The notes beneath the pieces were generated by a model that saw only the letters and a program-made list of their open reading frames with translations, was not told the origin of the DNA and searched no databases. A DNA stretch of 60,307 bases from Eremomyces bilateralis CBS 781.70. Taxonomy: Eukaryota; Ascomycota; Dothideomycetes; Eremomycetales; Eremomycetaceae. The stretch's first letter is position 1. Every line of letters begins with the position of its first letter. This document shows positions 57,908 through 60,307 of the stretch, in pieces. The stretch is from NCBI RefSeq assembly GCF_010015585.1, contig NW_022985087.1, positions 241,644 to 301,950 of the forward strand. Direction: 5' to 3'. A program made the position numbers and the translations under genes.

Positions 57908-57994
57908 TGTCAAATCCACCCAACTACGCTAAATCTCCAAAAGGGGCGCCCCCATAGGAATCTAGGAGATGGGTAGATATAGCAAGGCTCGACA
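57908..57994 (-). repeat. Direct repeat copy 1, tRNA-like A box
   Basis: This 87-bp copy matches 58297-58381 at about 85% by eye, 389 bp apart. Read on the minus strand it ends with a pol III A-box-like word (TTAGCGTAGTTGGGTGG), as in the other copy; no B box follows it here. Confidence 0.7.
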
Positions 57995-58059
57995 CACCCC
58001 GGCAGATTCGACAGGCATTTGGTTGGTTGGAGGATCTGGAAGTATCCGAACGGCTGATG

Positions 58060-58172
58060 ATACCGCTGGCTCGTGGGGACGCTGGCTCTTGGTCGTGGTG
58101 ACGCTGGCATCGGGTCGGAGGAGGTGACGCTGGCCCTGGTCGTGGTGACGCTGGCATCGGGTCGGAGGTGGC
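58060..58172. repeat. Minisatellite with GACGCTGGC core
   Basis: The word GACGCTGGC occurs four times. The segment from 58091 recurs from 58138 (period 47) almost unchanged through CGGGTCGGAGG. It lies between the two direct repeats. Confidence 0.65.
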
Positions 58173-58225
58173 TGTGGCGTGGCTTTGCACGCAGTCTCGT
58201 GACGGGTGTCGTCAGTAAATTTTTG

Positions 58226-58381
58226 CCTCGTGCGGGAATCGAACCGGGTGTATGTGTGTATCTCGTAGCGCATTATAGCGATCTTGGGCTCATAACTGTC
58301 AAATCTACCCAACTACGCTAAATCCCCAAAACGGACGCCCCTAGGACTCTAGGAGAAGAGTAGATATAGCAAGGTTCGACA
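58226..58381 (-). repeat. Direct repeat copy 2 with tRNA-like A and B boxes
   Basis: On the minus strand the repeat copy (58381-58297) ends TTAGCGTAGTTGGGTAG, a good A box. About 70 nt later comes GGTTCGATTCC (58253-58243), a perfect B-box consensus, then CGCACGAGGCA and an A-run (GGCAAAAATTT). The acceptor and T stems do not pair properly, so it is not a working tRNA gene. It is a tRNA relic or the head of a SINE-like element. Confidence 0.6.
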
Positions 58382-59270
58382 TTCCGCACCTTCAAGCTTG
58401 CGGGTCTTAAATGTGGCACGATGGCACAGGAAATATATCAAAGTTAGACGCCGTTGGTTATAAGATAGGGAAAGTAGATCAGAACGCGTGTCTGAGATTG
58501 TACCCTCTAGATATTCATTGAGATCCGCAGACGAAGACATCTTAGATCTGGTGCAGTGGAAATGTGTATAGTTGTGAACCATCCAGCGAGAAACAAGAGA
58601 GGTAGACGAGAAGAGTTCCCAGATTCCAGCTTTGGTCCAGGTTTATGATAGCTTGCCGGTACCTGGATTCACCGTGTTTGTTATTCGCGTAAATCGTTTC
58701 CATCTGGATCTTGTTCTTAGGTCGTGGGGCGCGGCGTAGATAAGCAGAATCTTGGTCACTTCAAGCAAAGGACAGTTGAAATGACTAACAATGAAACACT
58801 CGGTAAGGAATGATATGAATCTTGATTTTTTGGTGCGGCTGGTCAGTTAAACGACGTGGCGAGTAGTTCTGTGTTCTGAGCTTCTAGCATGGTACCTAAC
58901 TACAAAGACACTTTCCGGAGATCCTAACGACTTCATAAAAGCTGCGATGACTCTAGAGACGCAGCTTGTGAGTACTTGAAAGAAAGTACGCAAGATAAGA
59001 GACAGAAATGAGTGACTTCAAGGGATATATATACCATATCTTTCAGAAAACAAAATGATGAGAGACTGAAGGATGATGATGACACTTAGGAACCTTATTT
59101 GATTGTGGCAAAGAAAAGCGCAAACGGATCAAGTTTGTGAATGATGTCGACACATCACCGGTACCGTAAGGTATTCATTAGAAGTCGAGGATTTGGAGGG
59201 AAATGAGGCAATAAAACTTTGATGAGGGCAGCTCGATGAAATACAGCAAGGCTTATTGAAGTAAGAAAGC

Positions 59271-59318
59271 TAACTAAGTTAGTTAAGTTAAGTTAACTTA
59301 AGTTAGTTAACTAAGTAA
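59271..59318. repeat. AT-rich palindromic simple repeat
   Basis: Interleaved TTAAG/TTAGT words form a 48-bp low-complexity tract with a perfect 14-bp palindrome TTAAGTTAACTTAA at 59288-59301. This looks like an imperfect microsatellite. Confidence 0.6.
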
Positions 59319-60307
59319 ATGTTGTGATGGCAGGTCGACCTCCGGAATGGCTCCTGTGGTCCGAACTGTGCAGGCGACAAAGACCTCATTAGACCTGTGG
59401 TGGAACCCAGTTTGGGGATTGCTGCGAGTAGAGTAATTACGGTTATTTGCAGGAGTAACCGCCCTCCCAGCTTGCCGGGCACCTCTGCGTGCCGAGCCGA
59501 ATCATGGGTGCTTTGACTTCAGAGCAAGCCAGACACTGCACAAACATTGATATTTTCTAAAGTTTTGTTTAATTCGTGCGCTGTAGCCATTCCTTAACTT
59601 CAAGACCACTTCTACTTAAAAAATTAAGTTGGGATCGCCGCCTTCTCGCCTGATTCCCGGAGAGTCTTCTTTCATACCCTAACAGAATTCTTCCGCCAAA
59701 GCACCACCATCGTACCCTTACTACGTTTAAAACTCATTAAAGGCCCTTGTCCGAGACTTAGAGTCCTATAACGATGCTAGACATCATCATCACCCTTGAG
59801 GCTGGTGTCGGGTGCAAATTTGCACAAGTGCGCCATGCAGATCGCTACCTCAAATCCAAACGATAATGATTCTGGCTAGCATGGAACAATATCCACGTAA
59901 CATATACACAATCACGATGTAATTTAACCTATCCCTCTATCCAGATTCCAGTAACACGAACTCCAGTTAGGCAGGGACAGCAGGGTTGGTCAACATGCAG
60001 AACTGGAAATCCTCTGGTTGACACCTGAGCAAAGTGTCGCAAGCGGCCTGATTTCCCCTAGGCCAGCAACTATGCTTATATGATGCTTCATATGCTTTCT
60101 AATAATCTGCTGCAGGAGAGATGAGCGACAGTGGGAAACACGCGTCGACACTTGCCATTGGACGCCATGCGACAGTAGCAGCCTTGTTCATTTGGGACCA
60201 GTCAGCCGACTTGTGCATTCGCGCCCGGCCAAGGCGCGAACGGCGAGGCTGAAGTCGTCGAGAGCCAGTGGCAGTATCCATATGCCGGCACCGCCTCGTT
60301 CTCAAGC

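Larger units (their letters stand above)
55056..60307. other. 5.2-kb gene-poor right end with repeats
   Basis: Apart from the repeats listed separately I find no supportable gene. Open frames reach 137 codons (55438-55851) without any recognisable feature. A 42-codon frame at 56766-56894 would make a one-span membrane peptide but has no support. The density of short repeats suggests a variable or subtelomere-like segment. Confidence 0.4.

Noticed and set aside
58226-58330. A functional tRNA gene on the minus strand
   Set aside because: A and B boxes are good, but acceptor and T stems fail to pair and the spacing is long.
60099-60305. 68-codon frame at the right edge
   Set aside because: Arg-rich, cut near the window edge, no recognisable family; a fragment of something beyond the edge cannot be excluded.

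Overview
The window is nuclear DNA of a filamentous ascomycete (Pezizomycotina). The evidence is dense genes on both strands, very short GT-AG introns (mostly 45-65 nt, with CTAAC/CTGAC-like branch sites just before the acceptor), and fungal orthologues such as SPC19 of the DASH complex, SLA2, SOS7, MIC12 and ATP18. I rebuilt exon structures by hand. Where I give exons, the joined frame is open from ATG to stop and the length is a whole number of codons. I recognise 25 intact genes and one decayed gene. I saw no virus-derived element, LTR element, rRNA or CRISPR array.

Layout. 0.7-5.4 kb: an accessory-looking trio of a cyclase-family enzyme, a 4-coumarate-CoA-ligase-like enzyme ending AKL, and a short-chain dehydrogenase ending SRI. 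6-18 kb: secretory and housekeeping genes (p24 cargo receptor, vacuolar-type syntaxin, mitochondrial ribosomal protein bL17m, MIC12, ATP18, SPC19) plus two proteins I cannot name. 18-22.6 kb: a 4.6-kb gene desert. 22.6-38.8 kb: conserved core (SLA2, REV3, SLU7, RPL37, a GNAT acetyltransferase, an RS-rich nuclear protein, SOS7). 38.8-47.7 kb: a more variable stretch with a broken GH55-like glucanase, a GFA-domain protein, CPT1/EPT1 and a secreted-type feruloyl esterase/tannase. 48-55 kb: NTM1-type N-terminal methyltransferase, a DCAF11-like WD40 protein, SEC61 gamma and a CFIm68-like RNA-binding protein. 55-60.3 kb: no recognisable gene, but a tandem 87-bp repeat, a pair of diverged direct repeats carrying a tRNA-like A box and B box, a minisatellite and an AT palindrome.

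How the genes fit together. Most are unrelated housekeeping genes packed in divergent or convergent pairs that share short promoters (MRPL17/MIC12, ATP18/SPC19, REV3/SLU7, RPL37/GNAT, RS-protein/SOS7, SEC61G/CFIm68). The one plausible functional cluster is the cyclase/ligase/dehydrogenase trio, whose last two members could both be peroxisomal. The gene-poor right end and the 18-22.6 kb gap are the most repeat-like parts of the window.
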